A DNA stretch of 64,000 bases from Nitrospirota bacterium (GTDB lineage: Bacteria; Nitrospirota; UBA9217): positions 37,308 through 101,307 of the forward strand of contig DATIZR010000041.1 of the NCBI GenBank assembly GCA_035516965.1, written 5' to 3'. How positions within the stretch are numbered: the first letter of the stretch is position 1; the number at the start of each line of letters is the position of its first letter. Positions 42,616 to 51,504 of this stretch are shown here, piece after piece. The notes under the pieces are model-generated. The model saw nothing but the letters and a program-made list of their open reading frames with translations, had not been told where the DNA came from and did no database searches. The translations under genes and the position numbers were made by a program.

Positions 42616-43047
42616 TTACAACCACGCACCGAGAATCGCTCCCATCACCATCAGTGCGATGAAGTGGTGCCCTGCCTGTACCAGGAACAGCGGCAGGAGG
42701 AGATCTTTCTCTTTGCCGCTGAAAAGCGCGTTGCCGGCGATGACCGGGATCTCAAACCCCAGCCAGCTCCAGAAGCCTATCGAAATACCTCCCGCCACGC
42801 TGGCCGGGCCGAACCACACGATGAACCGCGCCAGCACAGCAGCGCCCATGAAGGTTACCACGAACATAACCACGAAATAGGGACGCACATCCTTCTGCAT
42901 CTGATCGATCTCGGCCTTCGTCAATTTGTCCTGGCCGATGATCCTCATCCAAAGAGTTCCGAACAGGCTTCTCGAATACCAGAGCGATCCGACCGCCATA
43001 CCCGCGAGAGAAGCCACGAGCACGGCAAGATAATTTACATGAGCCAT
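42616..43047 (-). CDS. DUF1761 membrane protein
   Basis: 143 residues with four hydrophobic segments. The start HVNYLAVLVASLAGMAVGSLWYS fits DUF1761 (a family of small four-helix membrane proteins of unknown role). ATG 43047 is preceded by GGAGAGG on the minus strand. The adjacent START-domain (SRPBCC) gene in the same direction upstream suggests an accessory pair of recent arrival. Confidence 0.75.
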   Translation of the reverse strand: MAHVNYLAVLVASLAGMAVGSLWYSRSLFGTLWMRIIGQDKLTKAEIDQMQKDVRPYFVVMFVVTFMGAAVLARFIVWFGPASVAGGISIGFWSWLGFEIPVIAGNALFSGKEKDLLLPLFLVQAGHHFIALMVMGAILGAWL

Positions 43048-43160
43048 ATCATCCTCTCCTGTGCAGGGAACGCGTCCGCACCACGTATTAGTAACCTCGA
43101 GAAGATGACTGCAGCAGCCTTCGTGATAACCGGCTGCGAAGGGCAATCATCAACGCACGG

Positions 43161-43586
43161 CTAGGCAGCTTTGCGTATCCTGGAACCCCCTTCTTTTGCA
43201 CCCAAGTATTCGCGCCAGGGCTTCCAGTAATACTTTTCCCATCCCAGATTCACTCCCTCGTAGTCGTGCTCGGGAACATTCACGTGGGTCAGTTCGATCC
43301 TGCCGCCGTCCTTGTCAGGCCAGAAGCTGATGATCAGCGTGGAGTCGAGGTCTTCCTGCTTCCAGTCTCTGGACCTCCAGGACTGGACGATGAGATGCTT
43401 GGGAACCGCCTGCAGCGTCCTACCGATGATCATTCCTCCGAACGCGCGGAACGAAGAATCGGCGGTGCGGCTTATGATCACGGGCTGCCCGATGATCTCA
43501 GCGTGGATTTTCCGACTCATATACATGTCATAGAGCTTCTCAGGCGGTGCGGGAAGCACGACTGTTTGCTGAATTGTATTCGGCAT
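43161..43586 (-). CDS. SRPBCC (AHSA1-like) protein
   Basis: 141 residues. The fold signature is IQQTVVLPAPPEKLYDMYMSRKIHAEIIG at the start and ELTHVNVPEHDYEGVNLGWEKYYWKPWREYL at the end, as in activator-of-Hsp90-like START-domain proteins. The segment LIISFWPDKDGGRIELTHVNVP is typical of the bacterial branch. GAGGAGG lies 8 nt before ATG 43586. It binds a hydrophobic ligand or partner; role unknown. Confidence 0.8.
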   Translation of the reverse strand: MPNTIQQTVVLPAPPEKLYDMYMSRKIHAEIIGQPVIISRTADSSFRAFGGMIIGRTLQAVPKHLIVQSWRSRDWKQEDLDSTLIISFWPDKDGGRIELTHVNVPEHDYEGVNLGWEKYYWKPWREYLGAKEGGSRIRKAA

Positions 43587-43751
43587 GGAAAACACCTCCT
43601 CATCTTGAATTAACTGGGATAAAATGCCTCCTCTTTTAAGGTAGCGCCGGTTTCAGCCCATGTCAAGGGGCTGATGTTTCCTTGCGCGCCGGCGGTTTCA
43701 TGCTGTCTTATAGGCTTGAATTTTTCCACCTCGCCATGGTAAAGTGCCTTC

Positions 43752-44321
43752 GTGATCGCCGCGTTTATAATCTTGCTGTTCGCCGTCCTGCTCAGGCGGA
43801 CCCCTCGGATCAAGGTCGACGGGACCACCGGAAAACTGGTCGCTCTCCTGGCCACAGCGGTTGTCACGCTGACGCCCGCTGTGGGAGCGGACAAGGCGTA
43901 CGGGACCGAGCAAGGCGCATATGTTGCCGGAGGTCTGAGCGGAGACAGGCCGGTGCGGCAACTGACCGTGACGGCAATCCCCCGCGGGAAATCCGGGGGC
44001 GGCCGAACATTTTCCGTTGTTCTGGTCTGTGATACCTCCCGGATGAGGTCAAAGGGACTGCAGGGATTCCGTCCGCTTAAACCGGAAGAAGCAGCCCTGT
44101 TCGTGTTTGACCGGCCGGAGGCGGTGACGTTCTGGATGGGCAGCGTTACCTTCCCGATTGACATCATCTTCGTTTCTTCCGAACATGCTGTTGTTAGCGT
44201 CTACGCCGGCTGCAGACCGGGCAGCCGGGACCATTATCCTTCGACCGCGTCCGTGAAATGGGTGATCGAGACCGCAGCCGGCTCCGGCATCGCGGTGGGG
44301 GACCGGGTACGCATAGAATAG
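43752..44321 (+). CDS. DUF192 protein with N-terminal membrane anchor
   Basis: 189 residues starting with GTG 43752. One or two N-terminal hydrophobic segments precede the DUF192 core (GLQGFRPLKPEEAALFVFDRPEAVTFWMGSVTFPIDIIFVSSEHAVVSVYAGCRPGS), a small beta-barrel of unknown role often found in exported proteins. The WMGSVTFPIDIIFV segment replaces the usual F-WM-NT-P-DI-F signature with only small changes. No operon partner is evident. Confidence 0.75.
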   Translation: MIAAFIILLFAVLLRRTPRIKVDGTTGKLVALLATAVVTLTPAVGADKAYGTEQGAYVAGGLSGDRPVRQLTVTAIPRGKSGGGRTFSVVLVCDTSRMRSKGLQGFRPLKPEEAALFVFDRPEAVTFWMGSVTFPIDIIFVSSEHAVVSVYAGCRPGSRDHYPSTASVKWVIETAAGSGIAVGDRVRIE

Positions 44322-44391
44322 TGAACAGCATGTCGTTAGGCACGAATGTCGTCATGGTACCTCCGCCTCCTGCGCTGATGAGGAGCGGGAA

Positions 44392-45129
44392 ATGGAAATA
44401 GGCTACCGTATCATCCGGCCGTCCGACGTGGGTGCGCAGAACGCGAGCTTCGCACAGATATCACTCTGGCGCAGTGCGAACTGGGGTGTGTCAGACGGCG
44501 AGCGCGGTGTGACCGAGGCGATCGAGATCGCGCGCGAGTGCAGGTCCCGCGGCATCCGCACCGTCTATCATCCCCTCGAATACCCAATGTCCGGGGAACT
44601 GGCGATGGACTCGGTCGACGTCATGAAAAGGCTGGCTGCGGCGTGCGATCTCGGCATCATCATCCATGACGAAGGCGGTGCACGTGGCCGGATCCTTTCG
44701 GGCGCGGAAGCAGAGCGGTACGGGATGAACGTAAGGGACGTGAGCAGCCTCTGCCCGGTCTCGATCGAGAATTCCTACAACTCTGCCGACATCCTCCGGT
44801 TCTGGGAGCGATTCGTGATACCCTTGCCCGAGACCGTGTCCATCACGCTCGACATCGGACACCTCGAGCTTGCGGGGATCGACTCACCCGCCTTTGTCAG
44901 GGACCTGCCGGAACGCCTGCTCGCACGGGTGCGGTTCGTGCATATCCATCATCATGACAAGACGGCCCGCTCCGGCGTGGCAGACCATCAACCGCTCCGG
45001 CCGGGCTGCCGGGAGATCGAGGCCCTGAAGATGCTGCGCGGAAGAAAGCAGGGCCTCCGGGTGATCGTGGAGCTTGACGCGGCCGAGGAGGGGATGCGGG
45101 AAAGCCTCGAACTGCTGGGCAGGATGTGA
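44392..45129 (+). CDS. TIM-barrel protein, xylose isomerase-like
   Basis: 245 residues. A beta/alpha pattern with acidic and His ligand positions in strand ends (IIIHDEGG, VSIENSYNSADI, ITLDIGHLELAG, VRFVHIHHHDKTARSG, VIVELDAAEEG) fits the AP-endonuclease family 2 / sugar-phosphate isomerase superfamily. Metal-binding Glu/Asp/His are present, so it is probably active on a sugar or inositol-like substrate. A second protein of the same superfamily lies at 46665. Start ATG 44392 has a GGAGCGGGA-like leader. Confidence 0.75.
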   Translation: MEIGYRIIRPSDVGAQNASFAQISLWRSANWGVSDGERGVTEAIEIARECRSRGIRTVYHPLEYPMSGELAMDSVDVMKRLAAACDLGIIIHDEGGARGRILSGAEAERYGMNVRDVSSLCPVSIENSYNSADILRFWERFVIPLPETVSITLDIGHLELAGIDSPAFVRDLPERLLARVRFVHIHHHDKTARSGVADHQPLRPGCREIEALKMLRGRKQGLRVIVELDAAEEGMRESLELLGRM

Positions 45130-45226
45130 CACGAGCCGGAGCGGACACATGGGAGTTTCGGGCGTCATGGTGCTGACCACCGGCCGCCGGGGCGCCCGCA
45201 TCGGCGCGGGATGAGGTGTATGACAC

Positions 45227-45785
45227 GTGAAGAAATTGACCTACTTGGAGAGTCTCCGGGGGCTGGCGGCGCTTGCGGTCGTGTTCAACCATCTTGCGAT
45301 CGCATTCTATCCGGCCCTGTTCTTCGGGCCGTCCGCGCCGAGCCACACGGGCCGGGCTCTTGAGGCCGCCATTTCAGGAACTCCGCTGAACCTGCTGTAC
45401 AACGGCGCCTTCTCGGTTTCGATCTTCTTTGTCCTGAGCGGGTTCGTGCTGAGCTATGGCTTCTTCCGGGACCGCTCCGCCACCGTCGCACTCCTCCCGC
45501 TGGCGGTGCCCTTATCACGCGGCGTTCCTCGTCACGTTCCTGGTGACCATGCCGGTCATCATGGTCGCATCGTTCGGCACGTACACTTTCATCGATGAAC
45601 CGGGAATGCGGCTCTCCCGGATCGTATACGATCACGCGTTGAGCCTGCAGGGGCGCGTCCGCTTTCTCCGCGACCGCCTGGTACCCAGCTCCTTGAAGTC
45701 CCACCCGCTGTACCGTGTCCTGTTCGGGCTTGGCTCCGAAGCTGTCGCAGGCGCGAAGTGCCCGGGACCCGATCCGCAAGCCTGA
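45227..45785 (+). pseudogene. Acyltransferase-3 (OafA-like), internally deleted and frameshifted
   Basis: The first 83 codons encode the start of an acyltransferase-3 protein (LTYLESLRGLAALAVVFNHLAI, then SIFFVLSGFVLSYGFFRDRS). A different frame, from about 45500, encodes only the last membrane helix and end (FLVTFLVTMPVIMVASFGTYTFIDEPGMRLS). Full-length relatives have about 350-400 residues, so more than 200 residues of middle are missing. An internal deletion with frame change therefore inactivated it. It formerly acylated surface sugars. Confidence 0.7.
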
Positions 45786-45835
45786 TGCCAAAACACCGGA
45801 AGCCTCGTGCCTTACCAGTACTTCATCGTGCGGCG

Positions 45836-46133
45836 CTACCGCAGACAGTCCTTCCCATGGCACAGCAGGCAGATCTTCCTCGGTTGAACACGGAGCATCA
45901 TGCCGTAGTGGTTCCCCTGCGGATCATGGCAGGTAACGCAGGTCATTTTCCCCTGGAAAACGGGAGGCTTCGGACGGGCATGGACGGGATGATTTCGACC
46001 CGTGGCCAGGGTGCCTTCCGGCCGGTGTGACAGTCGAGGCAGAGGTCCGAGAGGGCCTGCACAAGGCCGGTCCCTTCGAGAGATCAACATGACAGAGGCA
46101 CAGTTCTTTTAATGCCGGGAGGAGCGCCGGTCC
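45836..46133 (-). pseudogene. Degraded multiheme c-type cytochrome
   Basis: On the minus strand heme motifs occur in more than one frame: CLLCH (45871-45857) and CVTCH (45940-45926) in one, CLDCH (46041-46027) in another. A truncated C-LCH (46100-46089), one residue short of CxxCH, also remains. The 101-base offset between CVTCH and CLDCH is not a multiple of three, which proves a frame change. The segment GRNHPVHARPKPPVFQGKMTCVTCHDP is typical of doubled-CxxCH cytochromes. A remnant of electron-transport DNA. Confidence 0.7.
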
Positions 46134-46293
46134 CCGGACCCAGGTCCGCAGCCGGCAGTCAGAACGAGAGGGGACAAAAGGAACGGGTCGAACCGTTCAG
46201 CGGCTACTTATCGGCGCCCTGCAAGAGCCTCCCAAGGGACAGGTCTGGCAGCCAGCGAGTCCCCCGAAAGATCGGGAGAACGCCCGAAAATTC

Positions 46294-46322
46294 TTGTGTT
46301 CGGCCCCGCCTTTGTTTATAAT
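46294..46322 (+). promoter_or_regulatory. Promoter for the FmdB-type gene
   Basis: TATAAT is preceded at 17 nt by TTGTGT. It lies about 36 nt before ATG 46359, beyond the decayed region. Confidence 0.6.
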
Positions 46323-46358
46323 ATACACCCTGTTTACTGTTTTACGAGGAGGGCTGCA

Positions 46359-46658
46359 ATGCCGGTGTATGAATATGAGTGCGCGAGCTGCGGCGGACGC
46401 TTTGAGGTGACGCGGAGGTTCAGCGACCCGGAGCTTACCAGCTGCCAGCTCTGCAAAGCTCAATCGGTGCGGAAGGTGCTCTCGCCTGCCGCGTTCGTGC
46501 TCAAGGGTTCGGGATGGTACGCGACGGACTATGCCGCGAAAAAGAACGACGAGGCGCAAAAGCCTTCGAGCAAGGAAGATTCCAAGCCCGAGTCCAAGCC
46601 CGCCGCGGCGTGCGGCGCAGGGGCCTGTGCCGCGGGGAACTGCGGTTCAAAAGGCTGA
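46359..46658 (+). CDS. FmdB-family zinc ribbon protein
   Basis: 99 residues. The start MPVYEYECASCGGRFEV and SCQLCKAQSVRKVLSP give the paired CxxC of the FmdB/CxxC_CXXC_SSSS zinc ribbon. A Lys/Ser/Pro linker and a Cys-rich tail (AACGAGACAAGNCGSKG) follow, which may bind additional metal. GAGGAGGG precedes ATG 46359. Likely a small regulator or metal carrier. Confidence 0.85.
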   Translation: MPVYEYECASCGGRFEVTRRFSDPELTSCQLCKAQSVRKVLSPAAFVLKGSGWYATDYAAKKNDEAQKPSSKEDSKPESKPAAACGAGACAAGNCGSKG

Positions 46659-46664
46659 GGCCGG

Positions 46665-47450
46665 ATGGAACCGATCCACATCCATATCCCCTATCCCAAG
46701 CTGAGAGACTATATCGAGCTCCTGCGCAAGCGGGAATACGATCTCGAGATCTATCTTTCCGCGGCGGTGCTTGACCAGCTCGAGCGGGAGGACCTGGAAA
46801 AACTCGGGAAGAACCTGGACTGGAACCCGGCGCTCACGCTGCACGCGCCGTTCATGGACCTGAATCCCGGCGCTGTGGACCCCATGATCCAGTCCGTGAC
46901 CCAGGTGCGGTTCCGTCAGCTGATGAACGCGGCCGCAATCATGAAGCCGCGGGCTGCCGTGTTCCACGGGTCCTATGACCGCTGGCGGTACGGCGGGCGA
47001 AAGGACGTCTGGCTCCATAACAGCCTGGGCACGTGGCACAAGGTTATGGACACGGCGGAGAGCATCGGGATGCGGGTCGCGGTCGAGAACGTGTTCGATG
47101 AGGACCCTGAAGCGATCCGGATGCTGATCGAGGCCATCGGGCGTCCCGGCTTCGGGTTCTGCTTCGATACGGGCCACTTCAACCTATTTTCCACCGTTTC
47201 GATGGAACGGTGGTTCGAACAGCTCGGCAGGCATCTGGTTGAGGTCCATCTCCACGACAATGACGGGTCGGCGGACTCCCACTGGGCGCTCGGGCGGGGT
47301 GATGTGGATTTCGAACACTGCTTCTCGCTGATGCGCGAGCATGCGTCGGCACCCGTCTATACCATCGAAGCGCACGACAAGGACGATATCGAGACCAGCC
47401 TCGAGCGCGTTCGCTCATTACTGCAGTGGCAGGGCTCCAAGACAGTCTGA
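46665..47450 (+). CDS. TIM-barrel sugar-phosphate isomerase-like protein
   Basis: 261 residues. Features are LTLHAPFMDLNPGAVD, AVFHGSYDRWRYGG, VAVENVFDEDPEAI, GFCFDTGHFNLFS, VEVHLHDNDGSADSHWALGRGDVDF and YTIEAHDKDD, with metal ligands Glu, Asp, His and Glu in the usual xylose isomerase-like/endonuclease IV order. It starts 7 bases after the FmdB stop, so the two are coupled. The substrate is unknown; DNA-repair endonuclease IV is unlikely because the length and motifs differ. Confidence 0.8.
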   Translation: MEPIHIHIPYPKLRDYIELLRKREYDLEIYLSAAVLDQLEREDLEKLGKNLDWNPALTLHAPFMDLNPGAVDPMIQSVTQVRFRQLMNAAAIMKPRAAVFHGSYDRWRYGGRKDVWLHNSLGTWHKVMDTAESIGMRVAVENVFDEDPEAIRMLIEAIGRPGFGFCFDTGHFNLFSTVSMERWFEQLGRHLVEVHLHDNDGSADSHWALGRGDVDFEHCFSLMREHASAPVYTIEAHDKDDIETSLERVRSLLQWQGSKTV

Positions 47451-47514
47451 TGCGTAACGGCAGTCCGTTCCCCTCGGCACGTCTTCGCTCCCCGGAACGA
47501 GGTATCCTGGACCT

Positions 47515-49272
47515 ATGATCATGAAAAAGACCATTCTTCTCCTGCTGGCAATAACGCTTTCGTCGTCCTGCGCAATGAGCGTGCAGAAAATGCCGGAGGT
47601 CACCGTGGAGGGCATGAGCGCCGATTCCCGCGTCCAGGCCGATGCCTATTACCACTTCATGCTCGGCAGCCTCGCCGAGCAGGAGGGTGAGTTCGACCGT
47701 GCGTTCAAGGAATACCAGGCCGCGGAACGGCTCGATCCCTCCTCCGCGGAGGTGCTCCTGTCGCTGTCGTCCCTCGCGCTCCGGAAAGGCCAGGTCGACG
47801 AGGCGGCGGGGTATGCGAAGAGAGCGGCCGAACTCTCACCGAAGCGGATGTCAGCGCTTCTGCTGCTCGGGAACATCGCCGCGGGCAGGAAGAAATACGA
47901 AGAGGCTATCGGCATCTATCGCAAGGTGATCGCACTCGATCCGAAGCAGGAGGACGCCTATATCTATCTGGGGTCGCTCTTCGCGACGCTCAAGCGCTAT
48001 GATGAGGCGATCGAGACCCTGACGCAGCTCGAAAAAGTGAACGCCGGCTCTCTCATGGCCCCCTACTACCTGGGCAGGGTCTATTCGGACCGGCAGATGT
48101 ACCCGGAGGCCCTGGCGGAGTTCAAGCGCGCCATCGCCCTGCGCGAAGATTTCGAGCCTGCCTACACTGCCATGGCATTCGTCTACGAGGTGACCGACCG
48201 GGCCGGCGAGGCCATTGACGCATACCAAAAAGCGCTGGCGATCAATCCCCACGACATGGACATCGCCGCACGCCTCGCGCAGCTCTACATCCAGCAGAAT
48301 GCGCTCGACAAGGCGCTGGAGCAGTTCCAGCAGCTCGTGGCGAACGATCCGCGGAACTACGACGCCCGGGTGAAGATGGGACTGATTTACGCCGAGAAAA
48401 AGGAGTATGCGCGGGCGCTCGAAGCCTTCCGGGACGTCGAGCAGGCAGACCCGAACGATCTGCGTCTGAAGCGGTACATAGCATCCACCCTGGTCGCGCT
48501 CGAGCGCTACGATGAGGCGCTCGGGAAGTACCGGGAACTCCTGGCGGCCGCGCCGGACGACACGGATACCCTGCTCCAGATTTCCTATATCTATGCTCAG
48601 CTGAAGCGGACCGCGGAGGCGATCCCGCTGCTGGAGAAGGCCCTGAAGGACCAGCCGGGCAAGCCCGAGCTGTACCTGTACCTTGCCAATGCCTACATGG
48701 ACGTGGGGCGGTACGCGGAAGCGTCGCAGGTGCTGAAGAAGGGCATCGAGCTGGCCCCCGACCGGGATGATCTTCTGTTCACCCTTGCCATTGCCTCCGA
48801 GAAACTGGGGCGGCGGGGCGATATGATCGACGCACTCAAGCGGACGCTGGAAGTGAAGCCCGACAATGCCGATGCCCTCAATTACCTCGGCTACTCCTAT
48901 GCCGAAAAGGGAGAGCACCTCGACGAGGCGATCATGCTCATCAAGCGGGCGCTCCTGATCAAACCGGAGAACGGGTATATCCTCGACAGCCTGGCGTGGG
49001 CCTTGTATCAGAAAGGCATGCTGGAGGAGGCCCTGACCTATATGCAGCAGGCGATCGTGAAGACCAAGGATGACGATCCCGTCATGCGTGAACATTACGG
49101 CGACATTTTCCTCAAGCTGTCCGAGAACGGAAAGGCCCGGGAGCAGTGGCTGCGATCGCTCGAACTGGACCCTAAAAACCAGGAGCTCAAGGACAAGTTC
49201 CGGCAGGCCGGCTTCGGAGATCCTGACGTGCTGCTCAAAGACAAGAAACCGGGGAAGAAGAGCAAGAAGTGA
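47515..49272 (+). CDS. TPR-repeat lipoprotein
   Basis: 585 residues. A short signal with lipobox SSSC (Cys19) precedes about a dozen TPR units (for example AGRKKYEEAIGIYRKVIALDP, LKRYDEAIETLTQLEKV). The protein ends with a basic DKKPGKKSKK tail. Directly upstream of the lolB-like gene and overlapping it by 4 bases. TPR lipoproteins in this position may organise outer-membrane lipoprotein or cell-wall machinery; this is inference. Confidence 0.85.
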   Translation: MIMKKTILLLLAITLSSSCAMSVQKMPEVTVEGMSADSRVQADAYYHFMLGSLAEQEGEFDRAFKEYQAAERLDPSSAEVLLSLSSLALRKGQVDEAAGYAKRAAELSPKRMSALLLLGNIAAGRKKYEEAIGIYRKVIALDPKQEDAYIYLGSLFATLKRYDEAIETLTQLEKVNAGSLMAPYYLGRVYSDRQMYPEALAEFKRAIALREDFEPAYTAMAFVYEVTDRAGEAIDAYQKALAINPHDMDIAARLAQLYIQQNALDKALEQFQQLVANDPRNYDARVKMGLIYAEKKEYARALEAFRDVEQADPNDLRLKRYIASTLVALERYDEALGKYRELLAAAPDDTDTLLQISYIYAQLKRTAEAIPLLEKALKDQPGKPELYLYLANAYMDVGRYAEASQVLKKGIELAPDRDDLLFTLAIASEKLGRRGDMIDALKRTLEVKPDNADALNYLGYSYAEKGEHLDEAIMLIKRALLIKPENGYILDSLAWALYQKGMLEEALTYMQQAIVKTKDDDPVMREHYGDIFLKLSENGKAREQWLRSLELDPKNQELKDKFRQAGFGDPDVLLKDKKPGKKSKK

Positions 49273-50033
49273 AGACCTCCCGCCTTGTCGCCCTCGTCCT
49301 TGTCCCGCTCCTGGCCTCCTGTCTCCCGAAAGTCCCGGAAATTCCCATGACCGAGGCCCCCGCCGGTCCCCTGGTGCAGGCGCTCGAGGAGCACAGCCGC
49401 TCCTTTTCAACGCTCAAGGCGATCGCCGGCATCCGCGCCGCCCGGCGGGACCGGCGGCGTTCCTTCGATAACGTGGGCATCCTCGTGAACGGGCAGAAGC
49501 AGTTCCGGATCGAAGCGTTCGGACCTCTGGGAGAGAGCCTCGTCACCCTGCTGTGGGACGGGAACCAGGTGATGCTGGACCTTTCCGGCGAACGCCGGAT
49601 GATGGACCCGAAGAACCCCGCGCTGGAACGCATCCTGGGCGCCGACGTCGATCCCGCCGACCTGTGCACCATCCTGTCGGGGAACGTCCCCGGGATCCTC
49701 GCCGATTCCCGGTCCCGGATGCTGTGCGCTCCCAACGGCAGCTGCGTGCTCGAACTGACCCGGGGCGCCACCGTGGTGAAAGTACGCCCCCCGCTTGGAT
49801 GGGAGCTGCCGCTTTCGATCCTCCCCCCCTTCGAGGTCTACCGCGGCGGAACACTGGTGTATCAGGTGCGATACGAGTCAATCGAGCCCGTTGCCGGTTA
49901 TTCCCTCCCGAGAAGGATTGTGGTCGAGAATCCCGAAAAACGGGCTTCGCTGGTTGTGGACTATGCCGAGGCCGACGTGAACGGCCCCCTTGACGCGGGG
50001 GCATTCACGATCACAGGTGGTGGAGAGCGATGA
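49269..50033 (+). CDS. lolB: LolB-like outer-membrane lipoprotein
   Basis: 254 residues starting with GTG, lipobox LASC (Cys18). The mature domain (GIRAARRDRRRSFDNVGILVNGQKQFRIEAFGPLGESLVTLLWDGNQVMLDL) and a YRGGTLVYQVRYESIEPVAGYSLPRRIVVEN strand set fit the LolA/LolB-type half-barrel that receives lipoproteins at the outer membrane. Position directly before ispE, with prs downstream, matches the proteobacterial lolB-ispE-prs order and supports the call. Longer than E. coli LolB by about 45 residues, so DUF4292 relatives are an alternative. Confidence 0.75.
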   Translation: MKTSRLVALVLVPLLASCLPKVPEIPMTEAPAGPLVQALEEHSRSFSTLKAIAGIRAARRDRRRSFDNVGILVNGQKQFRIEAFGPLGESLVTLLWDGNQVMLDLSGERRMMDPKNPALERILGADVDPADLCTILSGNVPGILADSRSRMLCAPNGSCVLELTRGATVVKVRPPLGWELPLSILPPFEVYRGGTLVYQVRYESIEPVAGYSLPRRIVVENPEKRASLVVDYAEADVNGPLDAGAFTITGGGER

Positions 50034-50947
50034 ACGAGATCACGATCCTGGCGCCCGCGAAGATCAACCTCTGCCTGTCCGTGCTCGGGCGCCGTCCGGA
50101 CGGATATCATGATGTTGAGATGCTGATGCAGATGGTGGGACTCTACGACCGGGTGCGCGTCAGCCGGGCGCGCAGCGGCATCAGCGTGACCTGCGACGAT
50201 GTCGGCGTTCCCTCCGGGGACGGGAACATCGCATGGAAGGCGGCAGCGGCCGTTCTCAGCCTCGCCCGGGAAGAGGGGGGACTGGAGATCGAGATCACGA
50301 AGAGCATCCCCGTCGCCGCCGGTCTTGGCGGAGGGAGCAGCGACGCTGCGGCCGTGCTGACAGCCGCGAACATGCTCCTCGGGACCGGCTTGTCCCGGAC
50401 TGAACTGGCCGACCTCGGAACGGGTATTGGCATGGATGTCCCTTTTTTCTTCCATGGGCCGCTGGCCCTGGCAAAGGGCAGGGGAGAACTCCTGCAGTCC
50501 CTTCCCCCCCTGCCCGGATACTGGGTCTTGCTCGTGAACCCCGGTTTTGCAACCTCGACCGCCTGGGTATACAGGAACCTAAATTTGAGGTTGACAAAAA
50601 AAATTGACTGTACTATGATTGCAGGTCTTATGACGGCCCGGGTAATAGCCCAGCGCCTCCAGAACGACCTGGAGACGGTCACCGCCGCCAGCCATCCCGT
50701 TATCCGCGAGATCGAGGAGCTGTTGCTCTCGCGCGGTGCGCTGGGTGCACGCATGAGCGGGAGCGGGCCCACGGTATTTGGCATATTCGAAACAGAAAAG
50801 GAGTGCAAAAAAGCCGCTGACAGGGTGTCCCGGGAGGGATGGAAAGTCTTTGCAGTTGAGGCATTGACCGCGTCACCGTTCGAGGTGTACCATACTACCA
50901 GAGATTCGGCAGCGTCCCGTGACCGCAACGCCGCCCCGAATCCATGA
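50030..50947 (+). CDS. ispE: 4-diphosphocytidyl-2-C-methyl-D-erythritol kinase IspE
   Basis: 305 residues of the GHMP kinase family: LAPAKINLCLSVLGRRPDGYHDVEMLMQMV, the ATP loop PVAAGLGGGSSDAAAV, GMDVPFFFHG and MSGSGPTVFGIF. It phosphorylates CDP-ME in the non-mevalonate isoprenoid pathway. It overlaps lolB by 4 bases. Codons near 187-197 lie in an unusually AT-rich patch that contains a promoter-like sequence (50591-50619). Confidence 0.95.
   Translation: MNEITILAPAKINLCLSVLGRRPDGYHDVEMLMQMVGLYDRVRVSRARSGISVTCDDVGVPSGDGNIAWKAAAAVLSLAREEGGLEIEITKSIPVAAGLGGGSSDAAAVLTAANMLLGTGLSRTELADLGTGIGMDVPFFFHGPLALAKGRGELLQSLPPLPGYWVLLVNPGFATSTAWVYRNLNLRLTKKIDCTMIAGLMTARVIAQRLQNDLETVTAASHPVIREIEELLLSRGALGARMSGSGPTVFGIFETEKECKKAADRVSREGWKVFAVEALTASPFEVYHTTRDSAASRDRNAAPNP
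50591..50619 (+). promoter_or_regulatory. Near-consensus promoter inside ispE
   Basis: TTGACA, 17-nt spacer, TATGAT within the coding sequence. Several Lys codons (AAA) here make an AT-rich patch in an otherwise GC-rich gene. It could drive spoVG and the genes beyond. Confidence 0.6.
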
Positions 50948-50975
50948 CAGATTCACATCATGAGGGGGAACGAGT

Positions 50976-51287
50976 ATGGAAATCACAGAGGTACGGGTTT
51001 TCCCGGTCAGCAATGAAGAGCGGCTCAAAGCCTACGCGACGATAACCATCGATAACGTTTTCCTGATCAGGGACCTCCGGGTGATCAACGGCAACGCCGG
51101 GCTGTTCGTGGCCATGCCGAGCAGAAAGATGAAGGACGGGACCTTCAAGGATATCGCACACCCGCTGAACAGCGAGACGCGGCAGATGATCGAGTCCAAG
51201 GTCCTCGCCGAATACGAACGAGAACTGGCGAATCCGACGAAACGGGAACCGGCCCCGAAAGACGCCGCCCCGAAAGACGCAGCATGA
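50976..51287 (+). CDS. spoVG: SpoVG family RNA/DNA-binding regulator
   Basis: 103 residues. The conserved segments EITEVRVFPVSNEERLKAYATITIDNVFLIRDLRVI and GLFVAMPSRKMKDGTFKDIAHPLN identify SpoVG. A Lys/Ala/Pro tail (APKDAAPKDAA) is species-specific. SpoVG binds RNA and DNA and tunes gene expression. GAGGGGG lies before the ATG. Its own terminator follows. Confidence 0.9.
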   Translation: MEITEVRVFPVSNEERLKAYATITIDNVFLIRDLRVINGNAGLFVAMPSRKMKDGTFKDIAHPLNSETRQMIESKVLAEYERELANPTKREPAPKDAAPKDAA

Positions 51288-51338
51288 GGGGATGCACACC
51301 GGTTGATCCGGGTTCTTGCCGATTCTGCAACTGACAAG

Positions 51339-51364
51339 GGATAGGCGTGCCTGCCTATCCTTTT
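51339..51364 (+). terminator. Terminator after spoVG
   Basis: GGATAGGC and GCCTATCC form an 8-bp stem with a GTGCCT loop, followed by TTTT. Confidence 0.75.
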
Positions 51365-51403
51365 CATGTTTATCCGGGCGACAGCCCCCGGGCGCGCCGT
51401 TGA

Positions 51404-51477
51404 TCGGGGATCGTCTAATGGTAGGACAGAGGCCTTTGAAGCCTTGAATCGGGGTTCGACTCCCTGTCCCCGAACCA
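51404..51477 (+). tRNA. tRNA-Gln (anticodon TTG)
   Basis: A 74-nt cloverleaf with encoded CCA. The acceptor is TCGGGGA with TCCCCGA, the D-stem GTC/GAC, and the anticodon stem GAGGC/GCCTT around loop CTTTGAA. That puts TTG at positions 34-36 (reads CAA). The T-arm is CGGGG-TTCGACT-CCCTG. It lies between the spoVG terminator and prs, and no promoter is seen close by, so it is probably read from upstream. Confidence 0.95.
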
Positions 51478-51504
51478 GTAACGGAAAAGAGGACACGTAA
51501 GGCG

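Noticed and set aside
47851..49410. 519-codon minus frame opposite the TPR gene
   Set aside because: An antisense shadow caused by regular codon bias in TPR repeats; no start site or domain.
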